Shown here piece by piece: positions 47,401 to 58,859 of a stretch of DNA of 64,000 nt. The stretch is from Cryptocoryne crispatula var. balansae (taxonomy: Eukaryota > Streptophyta > Magnoliopsida > Alismatales > Araceae), in assembly GCA_036172225.1 (NCBI GenBank), contig CM069919.1:24491971-24555970 (forward strand), read 5' to 3'. Position numbers and translations under genes: made by a program. The stretch's first letter is position 1. Each line of letters opens with the position of its first letter. A model generated the notes under the pieces. The model was not told the DNA's origin. It was given only the letters and a program-made list of their open reading frames with translations, and did not search any database.

Positions 47401-47733
47401 ATCGGCGTCTCTCCGACCTAGCAACTCGTCACGTAGGTCTTGTCTCCGACCAATTCTCACCTCCTCCGTGATGCCCTTCCGGATATATAAGCCCTCATCT
47501 CCTCCCTCGCCTCGACTCGGTACTTTATCACACTTACATTGCCACCCGTCCCGGCTATATGTTGCTTTCGAGCCGATACACACCTCCATTCATCTCTTTT
47601 TGGCACCACTTGCATCGACTCTCTTCTTATCCGAATCGAGAGATGGCCACGTTGCCCATCCAATGTCACGAAATTCGCGGGTCCGGTGCCATGCTCCTCG
47701 TCCGACATCTTATCTACAACACAAAACCATACC
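44500..47733 (-). pseudogene. hAT-C transposase (broken)
   Basis: Minus-strand hAT transposase. The BED finger region lies at about 47500-47733 (RCKWCQKEMNGGVYRLE, in two frames because of an indel), the central DUF659 region near 46300-46900 is decayed, and the dimerisation domain is clear at 44957-45388 (SQCERNWSTLNLIHTKRRNR, then a linker and EYLFQEEHPLAAW). A Gly/Trp/Arg-rich tail follows to about 44530. Frameshifts and stops occur throughout. The gene has the same organisation as hAT-B and hAT-H and is less similar to hAT-A/D. Confidence 0.82.
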
Positions 47734-47757
47734 AATATTAGGCCAAGAAGCAATTCC

Positions 47758-48022
47758 GGCCCCCCCACCTGTGGGGCCCCATCGAAAACACCCTTCGGGG
47801 TGATCGTCGAACACCCCCGAAGGGGTGCTAATCACCCCTTCGGGGGTGCAATTCCACCCCCCTGGGGGGTGAAATAATCCCCCCCGATGGGGGGGATTTT
47901 ATCTTTGCCCCCCCCCCCCCCACCTAGGGGGGGACTGTAAAAAACAGTCACCTCCTTCGGGGGTGACTGTTGAACACCCCCGAAGGGGTGCTAATCACCC
48001 CTTCGGGGGTGCAATTCCACCC
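47758..48022. repeat. GC hairpin array, left part
   Basis: Units of about 150-165 bp, each a chain of short perfect hairpins: CACCCC-TTCG-GGGGTG and its exact reverse complement CACCCC-CGAA-GGGGTG alternate, joined by CCACCCCCC/GGGGGGTGAAATAAT and CCCCCGATGGGGG stems. A longer stem CAGTCACC/GGTGACTG lies at 47945-47969. It sits just upstream of the hAT-C transposase gene. No protein or binding-site family that I know explains it. Confidence 0.92.
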
Positions 48023-50075
48023 TGATGGGGGACAGACGACCAAACACGGACTCAGGTGTAGCAGGACAGCAATACTCAACATATAAAAGAAAAGCGGAAA
48101 TACTAAGCACTGATTCACGTCAGAGAACAGGGAGCACAGGCAGCTAATTCAAAGAAACCTGAAGATTAAGTGAGTCGGAGCATGCAAAGATCAAGAGGAT
48201 GATATGTCATGCTTAATCAGATACATTCCCAGAACATAGCAAAAGGCTCATACTTTAACACAACAGATTTAAATTGCCCGGATTCGTAGCATGCGAAACT
48301 CCCACAATGTAATCCAACAGCAACTAGTCACAGTGCTAGGACCTACCCTCAAGCATGGCATCGAATAAGAATAATGAACCGGCAAGCAAACCAGCAGAGA
48401 TGGGTGCCGTAATTTACCTCATACGCCGAGTGGAGAAATATACCGGTAATTACCGAAACGACGGAGCGGACCAAATCCAATGCTATCAACCGGTTCAGCC
48501 CATTAGAGGAGCGAATAATCAGTCCGAGAGAAGAAAGCCGTAGAGACACCATTCAAGTCCGAACCACGGTAGCAAACGGGACCCTCAACCTCTTCACCGC
48601 AGTGAGGGGGAAGGAGTGGGGTCGGTAGATGCCGACTAAGTCATTCCTCACGGGGATTTTCGGGGGTTTGATACCGGCATCCGGGAGGTCACCTCGAGTA
48701 TCAATCCTGCCGGACCGGTGGCCGGTCCGGGAATAGCCACTCCTCGAGCAGGCGCACGAGTGCTTAGAAACAACAACCGGGGTCACAATCGAGAGCCGAC
48801 CCAAAACCCGCCCAACCAGCCATCGGATGACTAAGCATCCTCGTCATTCCCCCGTCGGAACCGAAAATTACCGCCCCAATCACAGCCGTGGAGGGAGGAG
48901 ATCCACGCTGATCGATTCGAGCAACCGAAACCCGCTATTGTTAATGGGGGACAGAACTGGGGGAGGGACATCCTTTCCATTTTCCGGACAGGGCATGATC
49001 TGTCCAACCGTCGTGAAACCGGCTCCTATTCCATCCATCGTAGTGTGAAGCATGCGAGTGGAGGACCAGCAATAGCGGCACACTCTTCGCAACAAATACC
49101 ACCACAGAGAAAAAAGAGTCGCGGAAATCACTCCATCAACCAGCAGAACCGACCGGAGGCCACAAGAACAGCAGAACGATGAAAGCACGCGAAGAGATCG
49201 ATCAAGAGGCTTTCCAACCAGATCCGTGTTGCTGTCGCGCGATTACTCTCGATCGGGATCAGAAGTGGCAGATCCACTTGAAAGAGGGGGCTGATCTGTC
49301 GGGAGGAGGAAACAGATCCGGATCTGGCGCCTGAATCCGCCGGGGAGCGACGACGAAGAACCTGAAGAGGGGGACGCGAGCTTGGAGAGCATAGGAGGGG
49401 TTTTCCCCTTAGCAGCAAGGCCCGATGACCACCACAAGACGGGAATCTGAACGGGGAGGAGGGTATAGGGGAATCGCCATCGCGGGAGCTCGGGAGCGCG
49501 GGGGGAAGAACGCGAGGGGGAAGTGACCTCGCGTACGTCGCGTCCGGCTGAAACCCTCGCGGACGCCACACAACATTCAAATGCGTTAATCGACGGGAGG
49601 AGAACAATCGCTGGGAATGCTGGTACCGAGAACAGCCCAAAGAAAACCTCGATTCATCTTTTCTCTTCTATATCAAAATGTGACCGCAGCTCCCCATTAA
49701 ATAGGGGCCGGGGGAGGCAGCTTTACAAAAAGGACCCCCCGATGTATAGGCGTTGCGCACAAACGGGCAGGAGCAGAAATAAAAAAAAAGGAGGGACAAG
49801 CCAAATGCATCGACCGGGATATAGATAAAATAAAGTAAGCTACGTGTGTGCATGCAAATATTTACCCCAAAAGAATGTAAATAAGTGATTGAGATTATGT
49901 ATAACTATTGGGCATGCATATGTACGTAGATATGTGTATATATATATGGGTATATGTTAAACTTCGGGGATATACGGTCTATCGTCCTAACCAGAGGGAG
50001 CCTAATCTCTGGGGCCTTCTTCTGTATACTTTGGAGAAATAATCAAATTTGTCAAGGAGCCTGGTGTCCGCACCA
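48023..50075 (-). mobile_element. Solo LTR, 2053 bp, TSD CACCC, inside the hairpin array
   Basis: Begins TGATGGGGG and ends GTCCGCACCA, with CACCC on both sides (48018-48022 and 50076-50080). Removing it joins GCAATTCCACCC to CCCATTGGGGG, rebuilding a repeat unit found intact elsewhere in the array. On the minus strand a TATA-like CTATTTAATGG (about 49697-49707) and a leader follow the upstream region, so it is oriented minus. The open frame at 49128-49640 (-) is arginine/serine-rich and shows no retroviral domain. No second LTR is seen, so a solo LTR is the best reading. Confidence 0.87.
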
Positions 50076-50080
50076 CACCC

Positions 50081-50455
50081 CCCATTGGGGGTGAAATAAT
50101 CCCCCCGATGGGGGGATTTTATGCTGCAGCCCCCCTCCCCCACCCGGGGGGGCCCCATGCATGATCACCCCTTCGGGGTGAGTCGAACACCCCCGAAGGG
50201 GTGCTAATCACCCCTTCGGGGTGCAATTCCACCCCCATCGGGGTGCATAATCCCCCCGATGGGGGGCTGCGCCCCCCCCCCCCCCCCCCACCTGGGGGGG
50301 ATCGCAGCAGTCACCCCTTCGGGAGGTGACCGTCGAACACCCCGAAGGGGTGCTAATCACCCCTTCGGGGTGCGGTTCCACCCCCCGTTGGGGGGTGAAA
50401 TAATCCCCCCCAACGATGGGGGATCCCATGCCGCGGCCCGGCCGGGGGGCCAAGG
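50081..50455. repeat. GC hairpin array, right part
   Basis: About two and a half further units of the array at 47758-48022, with the same alternating CACCCCTTCGGGG and CACCCCGAAGGGGTG hairpins and CCCCCCGATGGGGGG stems. A C-run of about 20 bases precedes ACCTGGGGGGG near 50270-50300. Together the two parts make an array of roughly 0.64 kb. Confidence 0.92.
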
Positions 50456-50970
50456 CCGGGGGAAGGGAAAGGAGATCGAAACGCCCCCCTTACAAACCGC
50501 CGTTTAGGGTGGATCGCCCCTCCCCAAGGTGGATCGCCCCTCCCCCAAGCCTTGAATAGGCTGGATCGCCCCTCCGAATCTTTGGATCGCCGGACGCCGA
50601 AGCCCTAGATCTCCCGGCGCGCCTTGGGGGAAGGAGAAGAAGCCGAAGGGGGCAAGTGGGGGGAGAATCGGTCCGGATCGACCCCAAATAGGGGGTGATC
50701 GGACTTTAAACCAGTACCGGGTCGATCGGGGAGTCGGTCCGAATCCGGCTCTTGCGGTTTTCCGGCGAATCGGTCCGGATCGACCGATTTTGGGATCGAT
50801 CCGGGTGGATCGGTCCGGGATCGACCGATCCTATCGATTCCGGCCGATCCAGCCGGGACTCCCGGCTGGATCGCTAATTCCGATAGGAATCGGATCGGTA
50901 GGTACCGATCCGATCCAAGAATCGGTCGATCCCGATCCGGATCGACCGATTCTGCGAACCATGGCCGCAG

Positions 50971-53493
50971 CCCCCCCATTCAGTAGCCCCCAAGGGGCTC
51001 CCCTTACTCCTACCCCCCACTCTCTCTCCCAAGCTCTCATTTTTGCTCTCATTGCTCTCATTGTTCTCATTTTGTTCTTCATTTACTTAATTATTTCATT
51101 AAGCATTTCATTAGTTCATTTATTTAATATTTGTTTCATTGATTAGTTAGTTAAGTAGTTTTTTCTTTTTAATACTTATTTGCTTACTTACATAGTTAGT
51201 TAGCTAGAAGATTAGTTAGATATTTAGTTTAGTAGTTACTTAACACATCATTAGTTGGAAGGTATAGTTAATTACTTACTTAATCATATAATTAGTTAAT
51301 CGTTCATTTTACATAATTAAAAGTATACTTATATTAGTAGTTACTAATTAACGTCATTAGCTTTTTAAATAATTAATTACTTACTTAAGTAATTATTTAA
51401 TTAAAAAAATGTCTTCTCCAAGCCAAACAACCCAAACTACCGGCACGACCCGGAGTGATCCGGCTTGGTTGAATTGCAATTTGATCTCCATGGCGGAGAG
51501 AAAAGTGCAATGTAAATTTGCGACAAAGTATTATTCGGTGGTATTTATCGTTTAAAATTTCATCTTGCAGGCATGAAGGGAAACGTTCTTCCTTGCACAC
51601 GGACTCCGCCGGAGGTCAGAGCTCAATTTCGTAGGCACCTACAAGCGATGGAGCAAACGAAGGGAACTAGCAAAACGGCATAAGGAGACCGTCCGAGAAG
51701 AATTGCAACAACTGGGGAGACGTTCCGTACACATTTACGGAACCAGACAAGAGATGCCGGATATTTTTGGAGACGAAGAGTACGAAGGTATGGGAGGTGT
51801 TACTCATAAACGTTGTTCATTCTTCTATTTTAAAGGATAATTAAGTAGTTAAATACTTAAATGTTTCTTAAATAGATGAACTCTCACGGGGAATGAAAGC
51901 AAGTCGAAGATCATTTGCCGAATGATGGGTCAAGGGTCTGGAAGTGGGAGTGGTCGAGGAAGCGGAAGAGGATCCAACAACCAACCGCAAGATGAGGTTC
52001 ATGATCTCACACAAGACGACGACCCGGCAGTAGGTCCCGTGGATCCCGTAATCACCAGACCACGACAACGTCAAACGACAATCACGACGGCGATGAAGAA
52101 CCTCAAATTATGTAAGGAGAGGATTGGCCGGGCAACGTCTAGGTGGTTCTTTCACCACAACATCCCGGCAAATGCCGCGAAGGGACCATACTACGAGAAC
52201 ATGATCGACACGATCACAGACGTCGGGAGGGGAGTGCCTGGTCCAAGCCCAAAGGAGATATGCAATGTATATCTTCCTATGGAGGTGCAAGAAACAAAGA
52301 AGTATGTGGCATCATTTGAACGCATATGGGAGGAACGAGGTTGCACGTTAATGACCGACGGATGGACCGGTAATTAAATTTTCTTTTACTCATTTATATT
52401 AGATGTATAAACATTCTTTTTTGGTATAACTTAGTTAATGTGTTATACTTAACAGGTATAACTAGGAAGACAATAATCAATTTCCTAGTGTACAGTCAAG
52501 CCGGCACGGTCTTTTGGAAGTCGGTCGACGCATCAGGACAGGTAAAGAATGCGGAGTATCTTTACCAATTGATAGATGGAGTGATAAAAGAAATATGAGA
52601 TAGCCGGGTAGTTCAAGTAGTCACAGACAATGCGGCCGCATACAAATCGGCCAGTCAGATACTTATGGTCAAAAGACCAAAGTTGTATTGGACACTTTGT
52701 TCCGCCCACTCTTTAGACTTGATGTTGGAGGATATATGCAAGGATCCTCAAATAGACAGGGTGGTTAAGCTAGCCCAGTTTATTTCTTCATTTATTTATA
52801 ATCACAACTTTGTCCTTGCACTTATGAGGGAACACACCAAGGGGCGAGAGTTGTTACGGCCCGGTGCAACCCGGTTCGCCTCCCACTATATTTTCTTAGA
52901 AAGTTTATTGAGTCAAAGGAGAGCTCTAACTCAAATGGTCATTTCACCGGGTTGGGGTAGTTGGATGGCTAGATGTAACCCATCGGATAAGAGAAATGGG
53001 AGAAAAGTAGAAGAGACAATAGAGAGTGGAGATTTTTGGAAAGTTGTAAAGAAGACGTTAGACATCGTCCAACCCATAGTGAAGGTACTAAAGATAGTTG
53101 ACGAAGATAGAAAAGCAGACATGGGGTATTTATATGATGCGATTGAGAGAGCCAAAGAAAAAATCTCTAAGACCGTGTCCGATTTCGCCAAGTGGTGGGA
53201 TATTATAGATCGTCGCTGGGAACGTACATTACATCAACCCATACATGCAGCAGGTATATTTTCTTAAACATTTACTAATCTTTTTATTAATCAAAGTTGT
53301 GTATAAGTTGATTACTAATACTATTTGGTTCGTAGGTTACTTTTTCAACCCAAGATACTGCTATAGTCCACATTTCAAGGCAACGAACGAGCTATTAGAT
53401 GACGTGAAGAGCGTCATCCGACGATTGCTTGGTGACGACGGCCGGTCTATTATCGCTTGCAACAAGATGTATGATTACAGAATGCGGAGTTTT
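50971..53493 (+). mobile_element. hAT-D: body with well preserved transposase
   Basis: Continuation of the element that starts at 43514. After the hAT-C target duplication come the GC-hairpin leader (TAGCCCCCAAGGGGCT near 50984), a CT-rich leader, and a transposase related to hAT-A. It stops at about 53493, where the coding sequence breaks after KMYDYRMRSF and CCGATC-type subterminal sequence follows, so the dimerisation domain and the matching right end are missing. Confidence 0.8.
51410..53493 (+). pseudogene. hAT-D transposase, C-terminally truncated
   Basis: The best preserved transposase here. The BED finger is at about 51484-51600 with one frameshift (CKF, then CDKVLFGGIYRLKFHLAGMK in the next frame). 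From 51922 the frame is open: HDLTQDDD, KERIGRATSRWFFHH, then LMTDGWTG at about 52375. A GT-AG intron follows (52372-52455) and then DUF659 with INFLVYSQAGT and VVQVVTDNAAAYK, a 200-codon frame from 52665 with CSAHSLDLMLEDI, and a second intron before GYFFNPRYCYSPHFKATNEL (53336). One stop (TGA at 52596-52598) breaks it. It lacks the dimerisation domain. Confidence 0.85.
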
Positions 53494-53742
53494 CAAGGAA
53501 GCTGGAATCGGTCCGATCTCCCCCAATTTGGTGGAGATTGGACCTTAAATAGGTCCAATATCGATTTCGGAATAGGATCGATTCCGGAACTTCCGGCTTT
53601 CCGGGGAATTGATCCACTTGGATTGGTCCAAGATCGACCGATCTAGTCGATTGCGACCGATCCAACCGGGACTCCAGCTAGATTGGATACCGATCCGATT
53701 CCAAAATTGGTTGATCCCGATCCGGATTGACTGATTCTGCAA
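53494..53742. mobile_element. CCGATC-type hAT end or 250-bp MITE
   Basis: Begins CAAGGAAGCTGGAATCGG and ends GATTCTGCAATCTATG, which read as left and right hAT termini of the hAT-C/H class; the sequence aligns with the right end of hAT-C (50680-50962). It replaces the C-terminal part of hAT-D. The flanking 8-mers (GGAGTTTT and TTCGCGCA) do not match, so it is either a MITE with an adjacent deletion or the surviving end of another element. Confidence 0.6.
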
Positions 53743-56467
53743 TCTATGTTCGCGCATTCTCCCATCCCCTCGGCAACAACCAATGACACCAAGCAAAAGG
53801 AAGAAAGAGGCTGCCTCCTGTGCTCCCTCCTCCACCCTCAGTTGGGTCCCATGGTTCTCCATCTAGCAGCCACCACCTGCAGGGGCCACAAGGGAGATGG
53901 GGAGGCCACGTTCTGCATAGTATCCAGCCAAGTGGGAGACGCCACCTGCTGCAGCCCGGTCACAAGAAGAAGAGGAGAAGCTATTACGTCAGGAAGGAGA
54001 GAGAGAAGAATCAAGGTAATATATATTCATCTTCTCTATCCCCCACGTTCTCCCTCTTCTTCCCCTCCACCTTTCTTTCTTTCTCTTTTCGTCCCATGAC
54101 CGGTTTCCCTCATTCACGGAGAACCCTTTTAATCCCCTTCAGTAGCCCCTGTTTCTACTTTTTCCAGCCCTTGCGCAGCACCTAAACAGGTCAGAAAAGA
54201 GGGCCAGTTCTGCCCATGTTTGGTCTCCCTAGCCGGTCCCCTTAAGCACCCCAAAACTGGTCCGATTTGCTCATTAAAATAGGTCCGACCAGCCACCTGC
54301 GCAGCACCAAAACAGTCCACCTGCAGCAGTCCCGTCGGTATCCTTCGGCCATGCCAACTGCCCCCTGAACAGGTCATAAAACAGGACCTATCGGCCCTCT
54401 GTTCAGCAGTCACCTAAGCCCATTTGAGTAGCTCCTTTGTGGCCCCATTTGGTCTATCAAAAACAGTCCCTAAACCAAGCTTAAATTGGTCCAAAACAGT
54501 CCCTATTTCCAGCCCCTCCATGGCTCTTTAAGCTTGCATTTTTCTTGTGTGGGGATGAGGGGACAGCTCGAGGCCATTTGGAATCCGTGAGATGGGCCAA
54601 ATCTTTGCTCGGCTGGCTCTCTACCCTACACTTTCTTTAACACAGCCCCTTTTGGATACCCAAACCATCCCTACATCTGTTTTTTGCGCAGCCCCCTGTT
54701 TAGTTTCCAAAAACAGCCCCTATTCAACCCAATTTGGCCCATATAGGCTGTTGTCACAGACCTTTAAAACACCTCAAAACAGGTGTCGGTTTGGTCCCAA
54801 AACAGGTGTCAGACCGATGTTAAAACAGGTGTTGATTCGGTTACAAAACAGGTGCCCGATCAGTGCCAAAACAGGTGCTGATTTGGTCAAGGCAAAACAG
54901 GCCCCAGCGTGATGCTACAAATAGGTCCTTGTGAGGGCTGGGTTGGGACGATGGTCCGGCGCTCTTGGCTTGTAAGATGAGTCAAAGGTTGAAAGGGCGG
55001 CTCTTAATTCCGGTCCAAGTGAGGTGCAAAACAGGCCGCCAAGGCCCAAAGAGTTGAAAATGGGCCAATTGAGCGATGAAGACATGAAATCAGCCTTATT
55101 GGGTCATGAGACATGCAGCTGACCCATTGGGCCTTGGATCAAAATAAACTTAAATAAGGATATTCGCACCACTTCATGGGCGCTCTACAATTAGGCGGCT
55201 AATCTGGTTATGCCTTCAGAACGTGAACCTGGGTGTATGCATGGGCCATACTTCCTATGTGGATGGACTCTTCCCACTGCGGAAAAATCGAAAGACTTAA
55301 CCATGTAGGATGGATAAATTTTATTTATCGAAAATGGGTTGACATGCTGTTGTATTGTCGATTTTTTTTCTTGCTATTATAGAAATTACCTAAAGGAAGG
55401 ATAAGGACTAAGTTTAGATCTTCATGCATTCGATGTACACCGACATGAACAAGTGCAATGCATTGAAGTTTGAAGTGCCGACTCAACTTTGGGTGACCAG
55501 ACAATTGATGTTAGCTCAACAGGCCAGATGGGATGCAAACCGAATTGGAATAAATATAAGCAAATCAAATATGAAAATTCACTTAAACTAAATTTTAAAA
55601 TATCCTCAAAACACATTAAGGACAGGTCATTAAATTTGAAATTGAATGAAAATTCAAAACTTAATACAATCTGAAGATCAAAACCAAAGCACTTGAGATA
55701 TGGAATTTAATTTTCTTAAGCAAGTGAAAACCAAATAATTTAACCCCAATAGATAAAACATATCAAAAATACTTCAAAACATCTAAAATCCATCTCAAGA
55801 CATAAAAAATCAGATCTTATAACAATCTGAAGTTAAATTTAAACAAGTCAAACCAAAGTTCGAAAACGTTTAAAACATATTGAACACATTCAAATCGGTA
55901 TTAAGACACCAGCCAACATAAGAAAATAACAAAAAATGACTTAATTCATGTCAACCAAACTTAAACAAATTAGATTGATCAACACATTTAAAGTTCATTA
56001 AACTCAAACAAAACAAAACAACTTCAACCAACTAAAATAAAAACCACCAAAACCAAATTCAAACCAAATCCAAACTTAACAATTCAAGATTCAAAGCAAA
56101 ACTTAAATATGAAATCTACATTTCAAACTAAATTTAAATCAACTCCAAACAAAAAAAATCAACTTTTAACAAATTTAAAATAATTAATTTGTTTACATCT
56201 CTCGACCAACAAATCACTATGACAGCTAATCAAGAGTGTTCAAGTAGTTGTTTAATGTAAATGAACATCGGATATTCTCACCATTTGACAGAGAAGAGTC
56301 GAAAATAAATTTTCATAGAACCTGAATCTCGATTCTATACTTTTACAATATCATCCCGACTATCTAGTATTCTTATAGGTTATCACCTATTTTATTAGAA
56401 AATTCGGACATTCAAACATTCAACAAATCTTTTACAAAAACTTTTAAAAGATTTCGAGGTTCTCGCA
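53743..56467 (+). mobile_element. LTR-type sequence with 23-bp satellite and A-rich tract
   Basis: CT/GC-rich sequence (53743-54760), a 23-bp minisatellite (54776-54905), an A-rich, G-poor tract (55540-56190) and the conserved LTR end module (56220-56467), ending GAGGTTCTCGCA. This is the same order as the minus-strand solo LTR at 17532-20734 read in its own direction. The module's hairpin is decayed here. The 5' start and a duplication were not found. Confidence 0.6.
54776..54905 (+). repeat. 23-bp minisatellite
   Basis: Six copies of AAAACAGGTGNNGATNNGGT-like units begin at 54776, 54799, 54822, 54845, 54868 and 54894. The first four steps are exactly 23 bp. Confidence 0.88.
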
Positions 56468-56539
56468 TTTACATATACACAGACATGTAATGGTGTGATT
56501 CATTACATCCTAGGAGTAATGTACATGACTGATTTGCAT

Positions 56540-57940
56540 AATAGGATGGACTAGTTAGAGATCCTGGCATAGATGGAGAGATTGATCATTGACAAACTTT
56601 ACTGAGAGAGGATCCAATATTATTTGTTCATCATTTAGTCACTAGTAAATGTGTTGATATCAATGGACTTAGATGATAGGAATCAGATGGGTAACCTCTA
56701 TGTTGCCATGGATAGGGCAAAGATGAACGTTGAGAAGAAGAATTCCAGAGGCTACAAAAAATGATAGAAAATTGTGGTGTGCACAAGGTTTCTCCTAATG
56801 TGCACATCTAACTTGTAATAATTTATTTTTAAGAATATTCTTATTTGAATAACTTTTTATTGTTTTTTTTAACTGAATGGTGGGTGCAAGTGTGCATAAG
56901 AAGTGGATGAAATCTGCTAGCTTCCATTGTGCTGTGCATATTGAGCAAGAACACTAGTTCCTCTTATCATGAAAGGAAGTGGAACACATTCACCCTTATT
57001 CACTCTAAAAGAAGGAACATGCTGAGATCTGATAAGTTATAGAAGTTGTTATTTTATCACTACAACATGTGCTTGCAGATCAAAAACATCAATGCCTGCT
57101 AGAAGTTGACAAAAGAGAGATTTTCTTGATTTGTAGGGGTTCTTATCAGGAGAGAGTTGCTGCATCCTGCAAATTGTTAGACACTTGAGGAGGTGAATGT
57201 GAACTACTTATTCCAAAAGGAGCATCCACTTGCTGCTTGGGTGAAAGAGAGGGAAGGGAGGGCAATGTCAAAGTTTGACTCAAATGATCATGTATGGGCT
57301 GAAGGGGAGCTTGATGGTGTTGAGGTTGAACCTATGGAGGAGGTTGTTCCTGCTACTCAATATATACCACCATCAGTTTCTGCGCTAGTGGTATCCCGAG
57401 CTCTAGCTATATAGCCTACTCCCAAAAACAAAGAAAGTGGCACATAGGCCGCACATGTCTTTTGCAGTATTGAAGAAGGTATATCAACGTGGCTTAGGTC
57501 TCGACACTTCATCCCAGTTAAAGGAAGAACTTAAAAAGAGGAAGTTGGACATTAGGCAAGGTCCTTTAAGTTCGAGAGATAGTACACAGGTCTTCTCACC
57601 TGAGGATGATAGTGAGTTTATACCACCCACCTAGACTGCATTCACACACATTAGTGGTGGAGGAGGAGATGGTGGTGTTTTTTTTCTTAGTGCACATACT
57701 AGTGGTGCAGGTACATTTGATTTAATGTTTAGACAGCATTCTAGTGGGAGAAGCCAGTGCTAGAAACAACATTATATTATCCAGAACCTATTTCCCCGAG
57801 GACTCTAAGCCATACTATCTATCCACTGATCTAGAGGTAGAGCATGACACCGCTTATGACTTCAGACATGGCGAGTCCCTATTTTTATATGGATATGAGT
57901 TAATAACGGGTGACAACAATCTATGGAGTACTTGAGAGCA
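56540..57940 (+). pseudogene. hAT-G: transposase C-terminal half
   Basis: A + strand piece of hAT transposase. It starts in the helical region (NLYVAMDRAKMNVEKKN-like at about 56697), passes the dimerisation domain in broken frames (SSSYHERKWNTFTLIHSKRR at about 56960-57020, then LLFYHYNM) and continues in an open stretch at 57193-57414 (VNYLFQKEHPLAAWVKERE), which matches hAT-C and hAT-H tails. The N-terminal half is absent. It could be the far part of hAT-F, separated by later insertions. Confidence 0.72.
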
Positions 57941-58379
57941 TGAAATGTCATCTCACGAAAGTCTCACGAGATCTCATGAGATTTTTGATTTCGCCAAGGC
58001 AATGAGAAACGATGTTTTTTGCTTCCATCGCTTTGCTTATTGCTTGCATGCTTCAATAAAGATTTCAAGTAGTGGAGTTTTTTCATTTTGTTTAGAGCGA
58101 TGTTTCAAGTTTTAACTCTAGTTAGGCTTTTTGGCATTTTTGCTCTCAACTGATCACTTATAGTGATTGACTAAGACCGTCCGATATCTCTATTTTTAGC
58201 CCATTTTCATTCATCACATTTAATCTTTTTTCATCATTCATTCTGCGGGGTATCAAGGCTTTTCCTAAGCCATAGGTATTTATGGGCGGTGAGGAATTAA
58301 GGTTTTTCTTTAGCCATATGAATGATGCCTTTATGTCAATGGAACATTACGAGGGTTGTGTTTTGTAGGGGATTGTGTT
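57941..58379. other. Unassigned sequence
   Basis: No gene. A short palindromic run TCTCACGAGATCTCATGAGA lies near 57969. Nothing else is recognised. Confidence 0.35.
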
Positions 58380-58550
58380 TGCTGACCCAAATATGGTATG
58401 GGGAGAAGACTTCGGACGGCTATGCATGCACAACATTAGGTTATAAAGTGGATTTGAAAGCTAAGGCACATCTCCAGGTGGTGTATCATTAAGACCACGT
58501 AGTTCATAAAGGTTATGGTGGCACAAGCATTAACATTATTAAGGCTGGAA
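58380..58550 (+). repeat. Left remnant of a GGCCATGATGGTA repeat array
   Basis: Degenerate units (AAGGTTATGGTGGCACAAGC, ATTAACATTATTAAGGC) match the array to the right of hAT-H at 63254-64000. The hAT-H target duplication GGCTGGAA ends it at 58550. Confidence 0.6.
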
Positions 58551-58859
58551 CAAAGATTCTGAAATTAGAATTGGAATCAAAATCAGGAATAATTTTTAAA
58601 AAATTATAAAATACTCAAAAAAATTGTTAAACATATAATGTTAGTGTCTAACATGGCATAATATCCATAACACGATCATTACAAATTTTAAACATAAATG
58701 ACAAATGATAGTGAGACAATCATACAAATGATATACCTTTCACCAAAATTGATGATATTGGGTATCATCAACATTTTCGTTCTACTTGTAAGTATCCCAT
58801 TCATTATTATTCCTTATGTTCAGTGCGGGGCTCGATGGTCCATATGAAAATAATAATTC

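Larger units (their letters stand above)
43744..50962 (-). mobile_element. hAT-C: hAT transposon inserted in hAT-D, TSD GGCCGCAG
   Basis: Flanked by perfect 8-bp GGCCGCAG (43736-43743 and 50963-50970). The left end AGGATCGCCGGGATCGG pairs with ATGGTTCGCAGAATCGG at the right end read on the other strand. Both ends hold dense GATCGG/CCGATC repeats (43744-43870 and 50660-50962). The transposase is on the minus strand at 44500-47733. Upstream of it lies the hairpin array, split by a solo LTR (48023-50075). Without that insertion the element is about 5.2 kb. Confidence 0.9.

Noticed and set aside
47758..50455. CRISPR-like array
   Set aside because: The repeats are palindromic and nearly contiguous without unique spacers, the genome is a plant's, and no cas gene is present.
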